From positions 62,001-126,000 of the forward strand of contig NZ_WSTB01000012.1 in assembly GCF_009789235.1 (NCBI RefSeq): a DNA stretch of 64,000 nt, written 5' to 3'. The translations under genes were made by a program, and so were the position numbers. Position 1 is the first letter of the stretch. Each line of letters opens with the position of its first letter. This document shows, piece after piece, positions 32,775-41,387 of the stretch. The DNA is from Flavobacterium hydrocarbonoxydans (GTDB taxonomy: Bacteria > Bacteroidota > Bacteroidia > Flavobacteriales > Flavobacteriaceae). The notes under the pieces are model-generated. The model did not search any database. It was given only the letters and a program-made list of their open reading frames with translations, and had not been told where the DNA came from.

Positions 32775-33620
32775 ATGAAAAATAAACAACTCAATATCCC
32801 TCCAGTTCCCGCAGTACTTTTAGCGATTATTAGCGTTCAATGTGGCGCAGCTATTGCAAAAACACTTTTTCCAGCCATAGGAGCCGCAGGAACAGCATCA
32901 CTCCGAATTGGAATTTCAGCATTAATTCTGTTTGCCGTGTACAGACCTAACCTTTCGAAAATCACACCCCAACAATGGAAAATTGTAATTCCGTATGGTT
33001 TGTCTTTGGGTGCCATGAATTTGATTTTTTATCTCGCCATAGAGCGAATACCAATAGGTTTGGCGGTTACTTTAGAATTTATCGGGCCGTTGTTGGTTGC
33101 TGTACTAGGTTCAAAACGCCTGGTTGATTATTGCTGGGTACTTTTGGCAGCAGCCGGAATTGTTTTGATTGCGCCATGGAGCAACGATAAAATTGATCCG
33201 TTAGGAGTAGTTTTTGCGCTTGTTGCAGGAGCACTTTGGGCGGCTTACATAGTCTTAGGTGGAAAAATTTCTAAAATAATGAAAGATGGCGATGCCGTTG
33301 CAACCGGAATGCTTTTCGCTGCTGTGCTTATTCTTCCTTTTGGTTTTTTCGAAAACGGATTAAGTAATCTTACACCACACTTTTTAGGTTTAGGAATTGC
33401 ATTGGCGCTCTTATCAAGTGCGATTCCGTTTACACTTGAGATGAAGGCATTAGGACAGCTTCCTCCCCGAACTTTTAGCATTTTAATGAGTTTAGAACCT
33501 GCAGCAGCTTCAATTTGTGGCCTTATCTTTTTGCAGGAACGTTTGAGTTTTTACGAAGTTCTGGCAGTTGTCTGTGTTGTAATTGCTTCGGCTGGTGCTA
33601 CTTTAACTGCGAAACGATAA
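32775..33620 (+). CDS. EamA (DMT) exporter, RhtA-like
   Basis: A 281-residue protein from ATG 32775 with ten helices in two EamA repeats. The first repeat has VLLAIISVQCGAAIAKTLFP and LIFYLAIERIPIGLAVTLEF; the second has ALVAGALWAAYIVLGGKIS and PFTLEMKALGQLPPRTFSIL with LEPAAASICGLIFLQERLS. These match the RhtA subgroup of threonine/homoserine exporters. Substrate is likely a small amino acid or metabolite. The -7 element at 32749-32756 gives it its own promoter. Confidence 0.85.
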   Translation: MKNKQLNIPPVPAVLLAIISVQCGAAIAKTLFPAIGAAGTASLRIGISALILFAVYRPNLSKITPQQWKIVIPYGLSLGAMNLIFYLAIERIPIGLAVTLEFIGPLLVAVLGSKRLVDYCWVLLAAAGIVLIAPWSNDKIDPLGVVFALVAGALWAAYIVLGGKISKIMKDGDAVATGMLFAAVLILPFGFFENGLSNLTPHFLGLGIALALLSSAIPFTLEMKALGQLPPRTFSILMSLEPAAASICGLIFLQERLSFYEVLAVVCVVIASAGATLTAKR

Positions 33621-33637
33621 AAAATCAATAATAGACC

Positions 33638-33690
33638 GCGGATGGAACGGATTCGCTAAAGCGAAAACGCAGATTTGAACGGATTTTTTT
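33638..33690. repeat. Short dispersed repeat-like sequence
   Basis: GCGGATGGAACGGATTCGCT, then AAAGCGAAAACGCAGATTTGAACGG-like text resembles a short palindromic sequence I recall as common between Flavobacterium genes. The rest of the 250-base gap up to the S66 gene holds only a candidate -7 element. Confidence 0.35.
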
Positions 33691-33814
33691 GTTTTTTTTT
33701 AATCAAATTTGTCATCTGTAGAAATCCTAGCAAATAATTCGGCATAGAAATTCTCTGGCTTAAAATTAATTGAAAAATTCTGTGTTAAAAATTAACACAA
33801 GAATATCGAATTGT

Positions 33815-33822
33815 TATATTTG
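33815..33822 (+). promoter_or_regulatory. -7 promoter element for the S66 peptidase gene
   Basis: TATATTTG fits TAnnTTTG and lies 48 bases before the start at 33871. No convincing -33 element is seen at the right spacing. Confidence 0.35.
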
Positions 33823-33870
33823 TCGATTTTATAAAACAAATTGCAACCTTAATCTTAATTTTTTGCTTTA

Positions 33871-34905
33871 ATGACAACTAATAAATACATAAGAGTGATT
33901 TTTCCTATTTTTCTCTTATTTACTTTCTCTCAATGTAAAACTGCTGCTTACCAAATGAATTATCAAGAAAACTACCTTTCAGAATCAGATAAATCGATTA
34001 AAAATTATACAATACCTCCTTACCTTAAAGCCGGCGATTCGATTATGATTGTGGCTCCGGCTGGATTTCTAAGCGATTCTACCGAAATCGATCAAGGAGT
34101 TGAATTAGCCAAAAGCTGGGGATTGAATGTTAAGCTTGGGAAAAATCTTTTTAAAAAACACAATCATTTTGCAGGAACCGATCCGGAAAGACTAGAAGAT
34201 CTGCAAGACGCTTTAGACAATAAAAACATAAAAGCCATTTGGTGTTCCAGAGGCGGATACGGAACCGTAAGAATTGTTGATGAATTAGACTTTTCTAATT
34301 TCAAAAAAAATCCAAAATGGATTATTGGTTTCTCCGATATTACTACGCTGCACGAACACGTTCACAGATTAGGTTTTGCCTCTATTCACGGCACTATGCC
34401 CGGAGGAATGAGAAGAGCAACTCCTGAAGCCAAAGAAACACTTTATAAATCTTTGTTTGGTTTAGAATTGAGTTATGAAGTTCCTGCGAATGTGCTGAAT
34501 AAATTAGGTACCAGCAAAGGAGTCTTGATTGGCGGGAACTTATCTATTATTATGTCGATGTTAGGCAGCAATTCCGATATTGATCCAAAAGGTAAAATTT
34601 TATTTATAGAAGATGTTGGCGAAGATTTGTATCGCGTTGACCGAATGATGTACACCCTGAAAAGAAATGGTTTCCTGAAAGATTTAAAAGGAATTATCGT
34701 TGGTGATTTTGATTATAATGCTGATGAAAATATTTTGTTTGGAGGTACTCAGCGTGAAATTATTTTAAATGCGGTAAAAGAGTATGATTACCCTGTAATT
34801 TTTGATTTTCCAGCGGGACATATCAGAAACAATCATGCCCTTACTTTTGGTAAAAAGGTTAAACTGGAGTCTAATGCTACAACTGCTGTTTTATCTTATT
34901 TGTAA
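33871..34905 (+). CDS. S66 LD-carboxypeptidase lipoprotein
   Basis: A 344-residue serine peptidase of family S66, which trims the L,D bond of muropeptides in recycling (LdcA) or cleaves related peptides (MccF). The N-terminus has a lipobox ending at Cys22 (FTFSQC), so it is membrane anchored and periplasmic, unlike cytoplasmic LdcA. Ser155 in IIGFSDITTL is the nucleophile, Glu lies in FIEDVGEDLYRVDRM (about 245) and His in FPAGHIRNNHA (about 318). SRGGYGTVRIVDELDF is family typical. It has its own terminator. Confidence 0.9.
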   Translation: MTTNKYIRVIFPIFLLFTFSQCKTAAYQMNYQENYLSESDKSIKNYTIPPYLKAGDSIMIVAPAGFLSDSTEIDQGVELAKSWGLNVKLGKNLFKKHNHFAGTDPERLEDLQDALDNKNIKAIWCSRGGYGTVRIVDELDFSNFKKNPKWIIGFSDITTLHEHVHRLGFASIHGTMPGGMRRATPEAKETLYKSLFGLELSYEVPANVLNKLGTSKGVLIGGNLSIIMSMLGSNSDIDPKGKILFIEDVGEDLYRVDRMMYTLKRNGFLKDLKGIIVGDFDYNADENILFGGTQREIILNAVKEYDYPVIFDFPAGHIRNNHALTFGKKVKLESNATTAVLSYL

Positions 34906-34940
34906 ATACATTTAGATTTTAGTCGAAGAATTATAAACTC

Positions 34941-34971
34941 AAAAGCCTGCTTAGCAAGGCTTTTTTTTTTA
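34941..34971 (+). terminator. Terminator of the S66 gene
   Basis: The stem AAGCCT / AGGCTT around GCTTAGCA is followed by a run of at least ten T. Confidence 0.82.
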
Positions 34972-35065
34972 CAATATTATAAAATATGCGTTTTAAAATA
35001 AATTTAAACTTGTTTCCATTTTGTACTTAAAAAATGATTAAATTTAAATTCCAAAACCCAATTTT

Positions 35066-35593
35066 ATGCAAAATCTACCTAAAAAAGTCCGAAGCAGAAA
35101 GCTGAATTCCAGAGTCGATTTGACTGCAATGGTTAGCGTTTCTTTTTTATTGATTATATTTTTTATGGTTGTTGGTGAGCTGTCGAAGCCTAAGATGATG
35201 GATTTTGGCTCTCCGGAAAGAAGTTGTGGTCCTGATCTTGGTTGTAATAACCCTGATCAAACACGTATTTTAACCATTATACTTGATGATAATGATAAAA
35301 TGATTACATACTTGGGATTAATAGATTCTCCTGTTCAAAATCCTAAAGAAATTAAATACGGCAAAGATGGAATACGCAAAGAATTATTAAGTATTGATAA
35401 AAAAGTTCATCAATACTCAGCTGGAATGGGACAACCTGAAAGAGGCGTTACTGTTATTATAAAACCCAGCAAAAAATCTAATTACGGAAATTTAGTTGAC
35501 ATTCTTGACGAAATGAATATAACAGGAATAAACAGTTATGCTATTATTGATGATTTTACTCCAAAAGAGACTGAATTACTAGCTTCTAAATAA
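35066..35593 (+). CDS. ExbD/TolR-like protein, tandem copy 1
   Basis: A 175-residue ExbD-type proton-channel partner protein. The short cytoplasmic tail KKVRSRKLNSRVDLTAM precedes one membrane helix (VSFLLIIFFMVVG, about 23-40) with the usual Asp (RVDLTAM) at the helix entrance, then the periplasmic domain with TVIIKPSKKSNYGNLVDILD. ExbD works with ExbB/TonB, or as TolR/GldM-like motors. No ExbB, TonB or MotA-like gene is adjacent. The next gene is a close copy. The Cys pair (ERSCGPDLGC) after the helix is unusual. Confidence 0.85.
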   Translation: MQNLPKKVRSRKLNSRVDLTAMVSVSFLLIIFFMVVGELSKPKMMDFGSPERSCGPDLGCNNPDQTRILTIILDDNDKMITYLGLIDSPVQNPKEIKYGKDGIRKELLSIDKKVHQYSAGMGQPERGVTVIIKPSKKSNYGNLVDILDEMNITGINSYAIIDDFTPKETELLASK

Positions 35594-35620
35594 ACATTTT
35601 CAACTTAAAACCATTTAATT

Positions 35621-36145
35621 ATGCGAAATCTTCCTAAAAAAGTCAGAAGCAGAAAGATGAATTCCAGAGTCGATTTGACTGCAATGGTGAGCATTTCTTT
35701 TTTATTGATTATTTTTTTTATGGTTGTTGGTGAATTGTCGAAGCCTAAGATGATGGCTCTTGGTTTGCCTGATTACGATGCTTACACATGCGGGCGTGTC
35801 AATTGTGGTGCTGGTACACAAAATCGCACTCTCACTGTTTTACTTGATGATAATGATAAAATCGTAACTTATTTTGGTTTAATAGGAATTTCCGAGATAT
35901 CGCCCAAAATAGTAAAATACGGTAAGGATGGTATTAGAAAAGAATTAGCAAATAAAGCTAAACAAGTTATAGAGTATACTGGTGATTACAGAAAAAGTCT
36001 CATTGTAATCATAAAACCAAGCAAAAAATCCAATTACGGCAACTTAGTTGATATTTTAGATGAAATGGCAATTACAAAAATTGATACTTACGTTATTGTA
36101 AATGATTTTAGTCCTGAAGAGACTAAATTATTGGCTTCCAAATAA
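35621..36145 (+). CDS. ExbD/TolR-like protein, tandem copy 2
   Basis: A 174-residue paralogue of the preceding gene. The first 45 residues are almost identical at DNA and protein level, as is the end (IIKPSKKSNYGNLVDILDEM). The middle has diverged and again carries two Cys (CGRVNC). It probably forms a homo- or heterodimer with copy 1 and borrows an ExbB from elsewhere. The gap between copies is 27 bases, so they share a transcript. No terminator hairpin with a T-run is visible after it; a dispersed inverted repeat follows. Confidence 0.85.
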   Translation: MRNLPKKVRSRKMNSRVDLTAMVSISFLLIIFFMVVGELSKPKMMALGLPDYDAYTCGRVNCGAGTQNRTLTVLLDDNDKIVTYFGLIGISEISPKIVKYGKDGIRKELANKAKQVIEYTGDYRKSLIVIIKPSKKSNYGNLVDILDEMAITKIDTYVIVNDFSPEETKLLASK

Positions 36146-36160
36146 AACTTTTTTACATTT

Positions 36161-36264
36161 TTGTCATTTCGACGAAGGAGGAATCTCCGCAAGGAGCTCG
36201 ACAAAGATTGGCGATTAAGCAGGCGGAGCCACTTGCGGAGATTCCTCGTACCTCGGAATGACAA
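36161..36264. repeat. Inverted-repeat element with 33-bp ends
   Basis: TTGTCATTTCGACGAAGGAG at the left and CCTCGTACCTCGGAATGACAA at the right start and end arms that pair over 33 bases with four mismatches, both including GGAATCTCCGCAAG or its mirror. It resembles repeats I recall as abundant in Bacteroidota. It has no coding capacity. Confidence 0.75.
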
Positions 36265-36292
36265 TATTGAGTTGATTCTTTTGAAAACGACT

Positions 36293-36374
36293 CCCCTAGC
36301 CCTGATAGAAATGGAAATCCTTTTGTGCCGGGGTTCGGCACAAAAGATTGAAATGGATAGCAGGAAATAGCTAC
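36293..36374 (+). repeat. Dispersed hairpin element (family 3), copy 2
   Basis: AGCCCTGATAGAAATGGAAA is followed by the hairpin TTTTGTGCCG / CGGCACAAAA and GATTGAAATGGATAGCAGGA. It matches copy 1 at 20337-20420 in its flanks but has a different, still paired, hairpin sequence. Confidence 0.8.
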
Positions 36375-36490
36375 TAAAAATCCCAAAAAATAAATTCCAA
36401 ATTCCAAAGACTAAACGTTCTAAGTTCTGTTCGAACTGACAAACTTGAAACCTGAAACCTTAAACAAATAAAACCTGAAACAAAAACCCA

Positions 36491-36525
36491 TAAAAAAAGT
36501 CCCACATTGCTGTGGGACTTTCTAT
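36491..36525 (-). terminator. Terminator of rpsA
   Basis: A perfect 11-base stem AAAGTCCCACA / TGTGGGACTTT has a 4-base loop. On the minus strand it is followed by TTTTATGGG, 17 bases after the rpsA stop. Confidence 0.88.
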
Positions 36526-36542
36526 TTAGAGGAAACGGAGAA

Positions 36543-38321
36543 TTATTTTTTCTCAGTTTTTTCCATTTTAGCTTTTAATGCAGCTAATACATCATTGTTA
36601 TCTCCTAAAGTTGCAGCTGGTGCGTTTGTAGAAGAGTTAGATGAAGTATTTTCAGTTGCAGCTTTCACGTTTTTCTCTTCTTCTTCACGGAAGATAGCAG
36701 TGTGAGAAGCAACTACTCTTTTGAATTCTTTGTTGAATTCGATTACTTTGAAATCAGCTGAATCACCTTTTTTCAATTTCTTTCCGTCTTCTTTTTCAAG
36801 GTGACGAGTAGGAATGAAAGCAACGATATCATCTCCGAATTCTACAGTAGCTCCTTTGTCAACGATTTCAGAAATCTCACCATTGTGGATAGTTCCTACA
36901 GCGAAAGAATCTTCGTATTGATCCCAAGGATTAGCAGTAGTTTGTTTGTGACCTAAAGATAATTTACGTCCTTCAACATCTAATTCTAATACAACTACAT
37001 CTAATTTCTCACCAACATTTACAAATTCAGATGGGTGTTTGATTTTCTTAGTCCAAGATAAGTCAGAGATGTAGATTAATCCATCAATTCCTTCTTCTAA
37101 TTCTACGAAAATACCAAAGTTTGTAAAGTTTCTAACGATACCTGTATGTTTAGAACCTACTGGGTATTTAGAAGTAATATCAGTCCATGGATCCTGAGTC
37201 AATTGTTTGATACCTAATGACATTTTACGGTCATCTCTGTCAAGAGTTAAGATAACAGCCTCAACAACATCTCCAACTTTTACGAAATCCTGAGCAGAAC
37301 GTAAATGAGTTGACCATGACATTTCAGAAACGTGGATTAAACCTTCAACACCTTCAGCAACTTCGATAAATGCACCGTAATCAGCGATTACAACTACTTT
37401 ACCTTTTACTTTATCACCAATAGTTAAATTAGCATCTAAAGCATCCCATGGGTGAGCGTTTAATTGTTTCAATCCTAATTGAATTCTTGTTTTCTCATCA
37501 TCGAAATCAAGGATTACAACGTTTAATTTTTGGTCTAATTCAAGAACTTCACTTGGGTGGTTGATTCTACTCCAAGAAAGGTCAGTAATGTGAATTAATC
37601 CGTCAACACCACCTAAGTCAATAAACACACCATAAGAAGTAATGTTTTTAACAACACCTTCTAATACTTGTCCTTTTTGTAATTGACCGATGATTTCTTT
37701 TTTCTGTACTTCGATATCCGCTTCGATAAGCGCTTTATGAGATACAACAACGTTTTTGAATTCGTGGTTAATTTTTACCACTTTGAATTCCATCATTTTG
37801 TTTACATATACATCGTAGTCTCTAATTGGCTTAACGTCAATTTGAGATCCAGGTAAGAAAGCTTCAATTCCGAAAACGTCAACGATCATACCACCTTTAG
37901 TTCTGCATTTTACAAAACCATTAACGATTTCTCCTGTTTCATTTGCAGAAATAACTCTATCCCAAGATTTGATAGTACGTGCTTTTCTGTGAGATAATAC
38001 TAATTGACCTGTTTTGTCCTCACGGATGTCGATTAATACTTCTACTTTGTCACCTACTTTTAAAGCTGGGTTGTAACGGAATTCGTTTAAAGAAATAACA
38101 CCTTCAGATTTAGCATTGATATCAACGATAACGTCTCTATCTGTAATTCTAACAACAACTCCTTCAACTACTTCTTCTTGATCTGTAGCGATAAAAGTTT
38201 TTGATACTAGTTCTTCAAACTCTAATAAGTTTTTCTCATCTACTGCATCAATTCCTTCTTGGAAGTTATGCCAGTTAAAATTTGCTAAAAACTCTTCTTG
38301 TGATTTTAATTGTTCAGACAT
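36543..38321 (-). CDS. rpsA: 30S ribosomal protein S1
   Basis: A 592-residue protein with six S1 OB-fold repeats. The clearest repeats show GVVKNITSYGVFIDLGGVDG, GKVVVIADYGAFIEVAEGVE and GIVRNFTNFGIFVELEEGID, with the linking LIHITDLSW, LIHVSEMSW and LIYISDLSW. S1 binds mRNA to the 30S subunit. The tail (NTSSNSSTNAPAATLGDNND) is low-complexity, as usual in Bacteroidota. It is monocistronic with a long leader. The codon choice is regular, as for a highly expressed gene. Confidence 0.97.
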   Translation of the reverse strand: MSEQLKSQEEFLANFNWHNFQEGIDAVDEKNLLEFEELVSKTFIATDQEEVVEGVVVRITDRDVIVDINAKSEGVISLNEFRYNPALKVGDKVEVLIDIREDKTGQLVLSHRKARTIKSWDRVISANETGEIVNGFVKCRTKGGMIVDVFGIEAFLPGSQIDVKPIRDYDVYVNKMMEFKVVKINHEFKNVVVSHKALIEADIEVQKKEIIGQLQKGQVLEGVVKNITSYGVFIDLGGVDGLIHITDLSWSRINHPSEVLELDQKLNVVILDFDDEKTRIQLGLKQLNAHPWDALDANLTIGDKVKGKVVVIADYGAFIEVAEGVEGLIHVSEMSWSTHLRSAQDFVKVGDVVEAVILTLDRDDRKMSLGIKQLTQDPWTDITSKYPVGSKHTGIVRNFTNFGIFVELEEGIDGLIYISDLSWTKKIKHPSEFVNVGEKLDVVVLELDVEGRKLSLGHKQTTANPWDQYEDSFAVGTIHNGEISEIVDKGATVEFGDDIVAFIPTRHLEKEDGKKLKKGDSADFKVIEFNKEFKRVVASHTAIFREEEEKNVKAATENTSSNSSTNAPAATLGDNNDVLAALKAKMEKTEKK

Positions 38322-38518
38322 GCTGATAAAAAATTTGTATTCTGTTTTCCTTGAGTTTCATAAAGCAGTAGAAAAAACAGAAGTTGTTTTACATAAATAG
38401 TTGATACCTAAAGGAAACTCTTCTTTGCCAAAAGGTTTGCAAAATTAATACATTTTTTTGTAATAGCAAACTAAAATCAGCATGATTATCAGTCAATTGC
38501 TCAGGAGCAGAAGATTTT

Positions 38519-38610
38519 CGGGTTTTAAGGGCGTTTAGTCCCGCTTTCGCCCATATCTTTTCCTGGCTAAAGGAGCCAGAAAAAGGATATTTGGCTCTAT
38601 CGGGGCTATG
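38519..38610 (-). repeat. Dispersed hairpin element (family 3), copy 3, minus strand
   Basis: Read in reverse it gives AGCCCCGATAGAGCC, then CCTTTTTCTGGCTCCTTTAG, CCAGGAAAAGAT and GCGAAAGCGGGAC. It lies upstream of rpsA in a 410-base gap that otherwise contains the rpsA leader and a small hairpin. Confidence 0.75.
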
Positions 38611-38670
38611 TTAGAATGTTTTGTAGTTTTTAAGAACGCTGCGTAAAACTCGTGTTTAAAGCGACAAACC

Positions 38671-38693
38671 CGACAGGTTTCAAAAACCTGTCG
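38671..38693. repeat. Small hairpin CGACAGGTTT / AAACCTGTCG
   Basis: A perfect 10-base stem has a 3-base loop. The type recurs at 48301-48327 with another stem sequence. It lies about 40 bases after the lipoprotein gene on the minus strand and may be its terminator, although a T-run is lacking. Confidence 0.6.
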
Positions 38694-38732
38694 AGTTTAC
38701 TATGTATAACTATCTATACTAAAGAGTATGTT

Positions 38733-39233
38733 TTATTTTTCCCAAAACTCTTTCTGAATTTTATTATATTCAATTTTAGTAAATTTGTTTTTACTTTTTG
38801 AATATGGATCAAGTTGTAACATCATATATGAGCTTACTGTTCTTTTCATTCGAATACATTGACCTGCTCCATATTCAATAAATTCATTATCATTTTTATG
38901 CTTAAATAGGACCTGTCTGATATATGGATAATCTTTTTCTACCAATGCTTTAAAAGCAAAACAGCGAACAATTGGAATTTCACATTCTGTCAATGACAAT
39001 AAATCATTTGTATTTGTCTCATTTATAAATTTTATAAAGTTATCCTGATTTTCAAGATCTGATGACAAATAAACATCTTCCATTCTAAAATCTGAATAAG
39101 CTTTATTCAACTTATCATTTTTCAAAATCAAATCAAGTTTTTCTGTTGGCTTAAAACCTTCCTTTTTCTGTTCACAACTAGCTAAAAACAAAATAATTAC
39201 CAAAAAACAAATATTTTTCATCTTACTTTTCAC
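38733..39233 (-). CDS. Hypothetical lipoprotein
   Basis: A 166-residue lipoprotein with lipobox ASC (LVIILFLASCEQK, Cys about 20). The mature part is helical and charged, with ITECEIPIVRCFAFKALVEK-like alpha-helical text (LTECEIPIVRCFAFKALVEK) that resembles a HEAT-type repeat. I do not recognise a family. Its start overlaps the end of the upstream membrane protein gene by 11 bases, so the two form a small operon. Confidence 0.6.
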   Translation of the reverse strand: MKSKMKNICFLVIILFLASCEQKKEGFKPTEKLDLILKNDKLNKAYSDFRMEDVYLSSDLENQDNFIKFINETNTNDLLSLTECEIPIVRCFAFKALVEKDYPYIRQVLFKHKNDNEFIEYGAGQCIRMKRTVSSYMMLQLDPYSKSKNKFTKIEYNKIQKEFWEK

Positions 39234-39588
39234 TAATTACATTTCTCTTAATCCAAAACAAACCTCCCAAAACCGAAACCGGTGCAAAAACAAAAATCGC
39301 CAGCAATTGCGTCCAGTAACTACCACTCGATTTAAAAAGCGAAAAAGTCGCAAAACCAGCCATGATAATAAAAAGTACATAATTCACTTTCAAATTTCTA
39401 GTCCTTGCAATCAATTGAGTTACGAGTCCACTGATGAAAGAAAATACAGTTCCATAAACAAAAGTCAAAACCATAAATAATCTGGAAGCCTCTGCATGCG
39501 GATTTACTTCTGAAAATCTAAAAAGAAGTACAGAACTAATTACAAAAATGGCGTAACCAATAATAACCCCTAAAATTTGTCTAATCAT
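39223..39588 (-). CDS. Small membrane protein, unknown
   Basis: A 121-residue protein with four hydrophobic stretches (about 4-24, 32-58, 68-84, 92-110) and few charged residues: ILGVIIGYAIFVISSVLLFR, LTFVYGTVFSFISGLVTQLI and LLAIFVFAPVSVLGGLFWIK. The family is not recognised. It overlaps the downstream lipoprotein gene by 11 bases on the same strand. Confidence 0.6.
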   Translation of the reverse strand: MIRQILGVIIGYAIFVISSVLLFRFSEVNPHAEASRLFMVLTFVYGTVFSFISGLVTQLIARTRNLKVNYVLFIIMAGFATFSLFKSSGSYWTQLLAIFVFAPVSVLGGLFWIKRNVISEK

Positions 39589-39634
39589 AATTGTATCAAT
39601 TTTAAATCAAAAGTAGCTTTTATAATGAATAGTA

Positions 39635-39823
39635 TCAATCTAAATTCAATTCAAACAGCCTCGGATTTTCAATTTTACTTTCGTCCAACAGAAAATTTTT
39701 ATCGTAAAATTTCCAGGGAGAATTGGCGAAAAAATACATTTTGTTTTTGACTAAAGCAGCCAATGCAGGTTCGTTAAACTCCTTTCTGTTACTATCCAAA
39801 ACCTTAAAATCAGTAATTTTAGT
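39635..39823 (-). pseudogene. C-terminal remnant of the TPR/beta-propeller gene, after an in-frame stop
   Basis: The reading frame of the gene at 39824 continues past its TAA for 62 more codons to TGA at 39635-39637, with sensible protein text: TKITDFKVLDSNRKEFNEPA, LAALVKNKMYFFANSPWKFY and ESKIENPRLFELNLD. No frame change is needed. The whole gene was therefore once 39635-40876 (413 residues plus stop), and a single nonsense change or sequence error now cuts it. Confidence 0.75.
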
Positions 39824-40876
39824 TTACGTTTCATTCAAATCATAACGTACAATCCGAATCGGCACTACTCCATTCTGAATCGCGATTAAAGCATTTTTAT
39901 AAAAAACCAATCCGTCGATTCCTTTTTTAGAAGTTTTCTCCGGAAATTCGAGCCAGGTTTCTTTCTTAGACTTGATATCTATGGCTATAATTCCTTTCAA
40001 ATAATCAGCAACAAACAATTTCGATTCGTTTTCATTCAAAGCAATGCCCTGCAGATTAAAAGCTTCTTTCCTTAAATCTTTCCACACCACTACATTTTCT
40101 TTTTCAATTTTATAAATAATCGGCGCAGCACTATCCGAAATATAAACATCGTTATTTTTAGTTACAATTAAATCTCCAAAAACAGTATTTCCTTCAACTG
40201 CAAAACGTTTGACTAATTTTTTCGTAGCAATTTCTATTTTCAAAATTTCGCTTTTCCCCTCCATTTCTTTCGCAAAACCTTTCATCTCAGGAATGGCAGC
40301 ACAGGCAACCCATAAATATTGTTCATTAAAATCGGCTTTTAAAGCAAAAACCGAATAGGAACAATCCATAAACCAGTCTGAACATTTACCTTTTTCATCA
40401 AAAGAAACAATTTTTTTATTCCGAATACTCGATGCCAGCCATAACTTTTGCTTTTCCAAATAAAGTAGCCCTTCCGGATGCAGGTCTTTCTCAGAAAGCT
40501 GCCTTTTTTCAACCGAATTTTCAATGGTTTTATACTGCGAAATTTTTAATTGTAATAAATCCTTAAAACCTTTTTCTTCTTTTATAGATTCAAAATCGGC
40601 ATCTTCTTCAAATGCAATAGTATTATTCGCCAGAACCAATCTTTTTAAAACCAATAAAGCATCTTCTTTTTTACCATTTAAAGCATAAGCCGAAGCTAAA
40701 TTATAGGTATAAGCAGGGTGTGCTGGCCTTATACTATCCAATTGTTGAGCGAGTTTCAAAAACAAAACATACTCTTTGTTTTTATAAGCCGCTACACTTT
40801 GATCGTACAAAACCTTCGTTTGAGCAAAACCGGAAACCCCAATCAAAAGCAGAATAAATACTTTAAGCTTCAGCAT
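39824..40876 (-). CDS. TPR plus NHL/SMP-30-like beta-propeller protein, truncated
   Basis: A 350-residue exported protein: signal peptide MLKLKVFILLLIGVSGFAQ, TPR part about 20-125 (YNLASAYALNGKKEDALLVL), then a beta-propeller with SMP-30/NHL-like blades (DLHPEGLLYLEKQKLWLASS, FGDLIVTKNNDVYISDSAAP, LQGIALNENESKLFVADYLK). The propeller lacks its last 60 or so residues because of an in-frame TAA; the lost part is visible downstream (39635-39823). The product may be unstable or inactive. Its role was perhaps hydrolytic or sugar-binding in the periplasm. Confidence 0.75.
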   Translation of the reverse strand: MLKLKVFILLLIGVSGFAQTKVLYDQSVAAYKNKEYVLFLKLAQQLDSIRPAHPAYTYNLASAYALNGKKEDALLVLKRLVLANNTIAFEEDADFESIKEEKGFKDLLQLKISQYKTIENSVEKRQLSEKDLHPEGLLYLEKQKLWLASSIRNKKIVSFDEKGKCSDWFMDCSYSVFALKADFNEQYLWVACAAIPEMKGFAKEMEGKSEILKIEIATKKLVKRFAVEGNTVFGDLIVTKNNDVYISDSAAPIIYKIEKENVVVWKDLRKEAFNLQGIALNENESKLFVADYLKGIIAIDIKSKKETWLEFPEKTSKKGIDGLVFYKNALIAIQNGVVPIRIVRYDLNET

Positions 40877-40967
40877 CGTTAAAATAGTAATAATGAGTCA
40901 CTAAGTTATTATTTTTATTTTAAACCTGTACTCGATTATTACATCATCAAAAAAATATAAAAATAAC

Positions 40968-41169
40968 TTGTTGAGTGAAATTAATTTTAACACATAGAAA
41001 CATAGCTTATTGAAGTCAAAAAAGGCGTTTCACTTGTATTAAAACATCCCGATAGTTATCGGGACTATGTATGAAGAAACGAGTTTCTTTTTGATTTCCT
41101 TTTTTTAAGCATAAAATCTATGTTTTCTCCTATGTGTTTAATTAAAGTTTTATTCATTTCACCCAACGG
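40968..41169. repeat. MITE-like inverted-repeat element (family 2), copy 2
   Basis: This is a reverse-oriented copy of 9608-9771. Ends GTTGAGTGAAATTAATTTTA and ATTCATTTCACCCAACGGG mirror each other, with CACATAGAAACATAG / CTATGTGTTTAA inside. It carries an extra 18-base palindrome (41047-41064) that copy 1 lacks. Together with the next repeat it fills the 566-base gap between the propeller gene and the first cystatin gene. Confidence 0.8.
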
Positions 41170-41185
41170 GTCAAAAATATATTTT

Positions 41186-41327
41186 GAATAGCCTCCAACT
41201 TTAGTTGGAGATTAACAAGATTCAAAGAGAATGGGCTTTAGCCAAAAATAAAGCAAATTCATTATTTGGCTAAAGCCCTTACTATATCTTAAATTATTAA
41301 ACATCCAGCTAAAGTTGGAGGCTATTC
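41186..41327. repeat. Single nested inverted-repeat element (family 1)
   Basis: The outer arms GAATAGCCTCCAACTTTAGT, then TGGA, and TCCAGCTAAAGTTGGAGGCT, then ATTC match the array at 8288-9597. Inside are GGGCTTTAGCC / GGCTAAAGCCC. A decayed third arm (GTTGGAGACTATTC) lies at about 41348-41361. Confidence 0.85.
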
Positions 41328-41387
41328 AAAACAATTGATTAACTTATGTTGGAGACTATTCAATAATAATCGGTTTTAAACAACATC

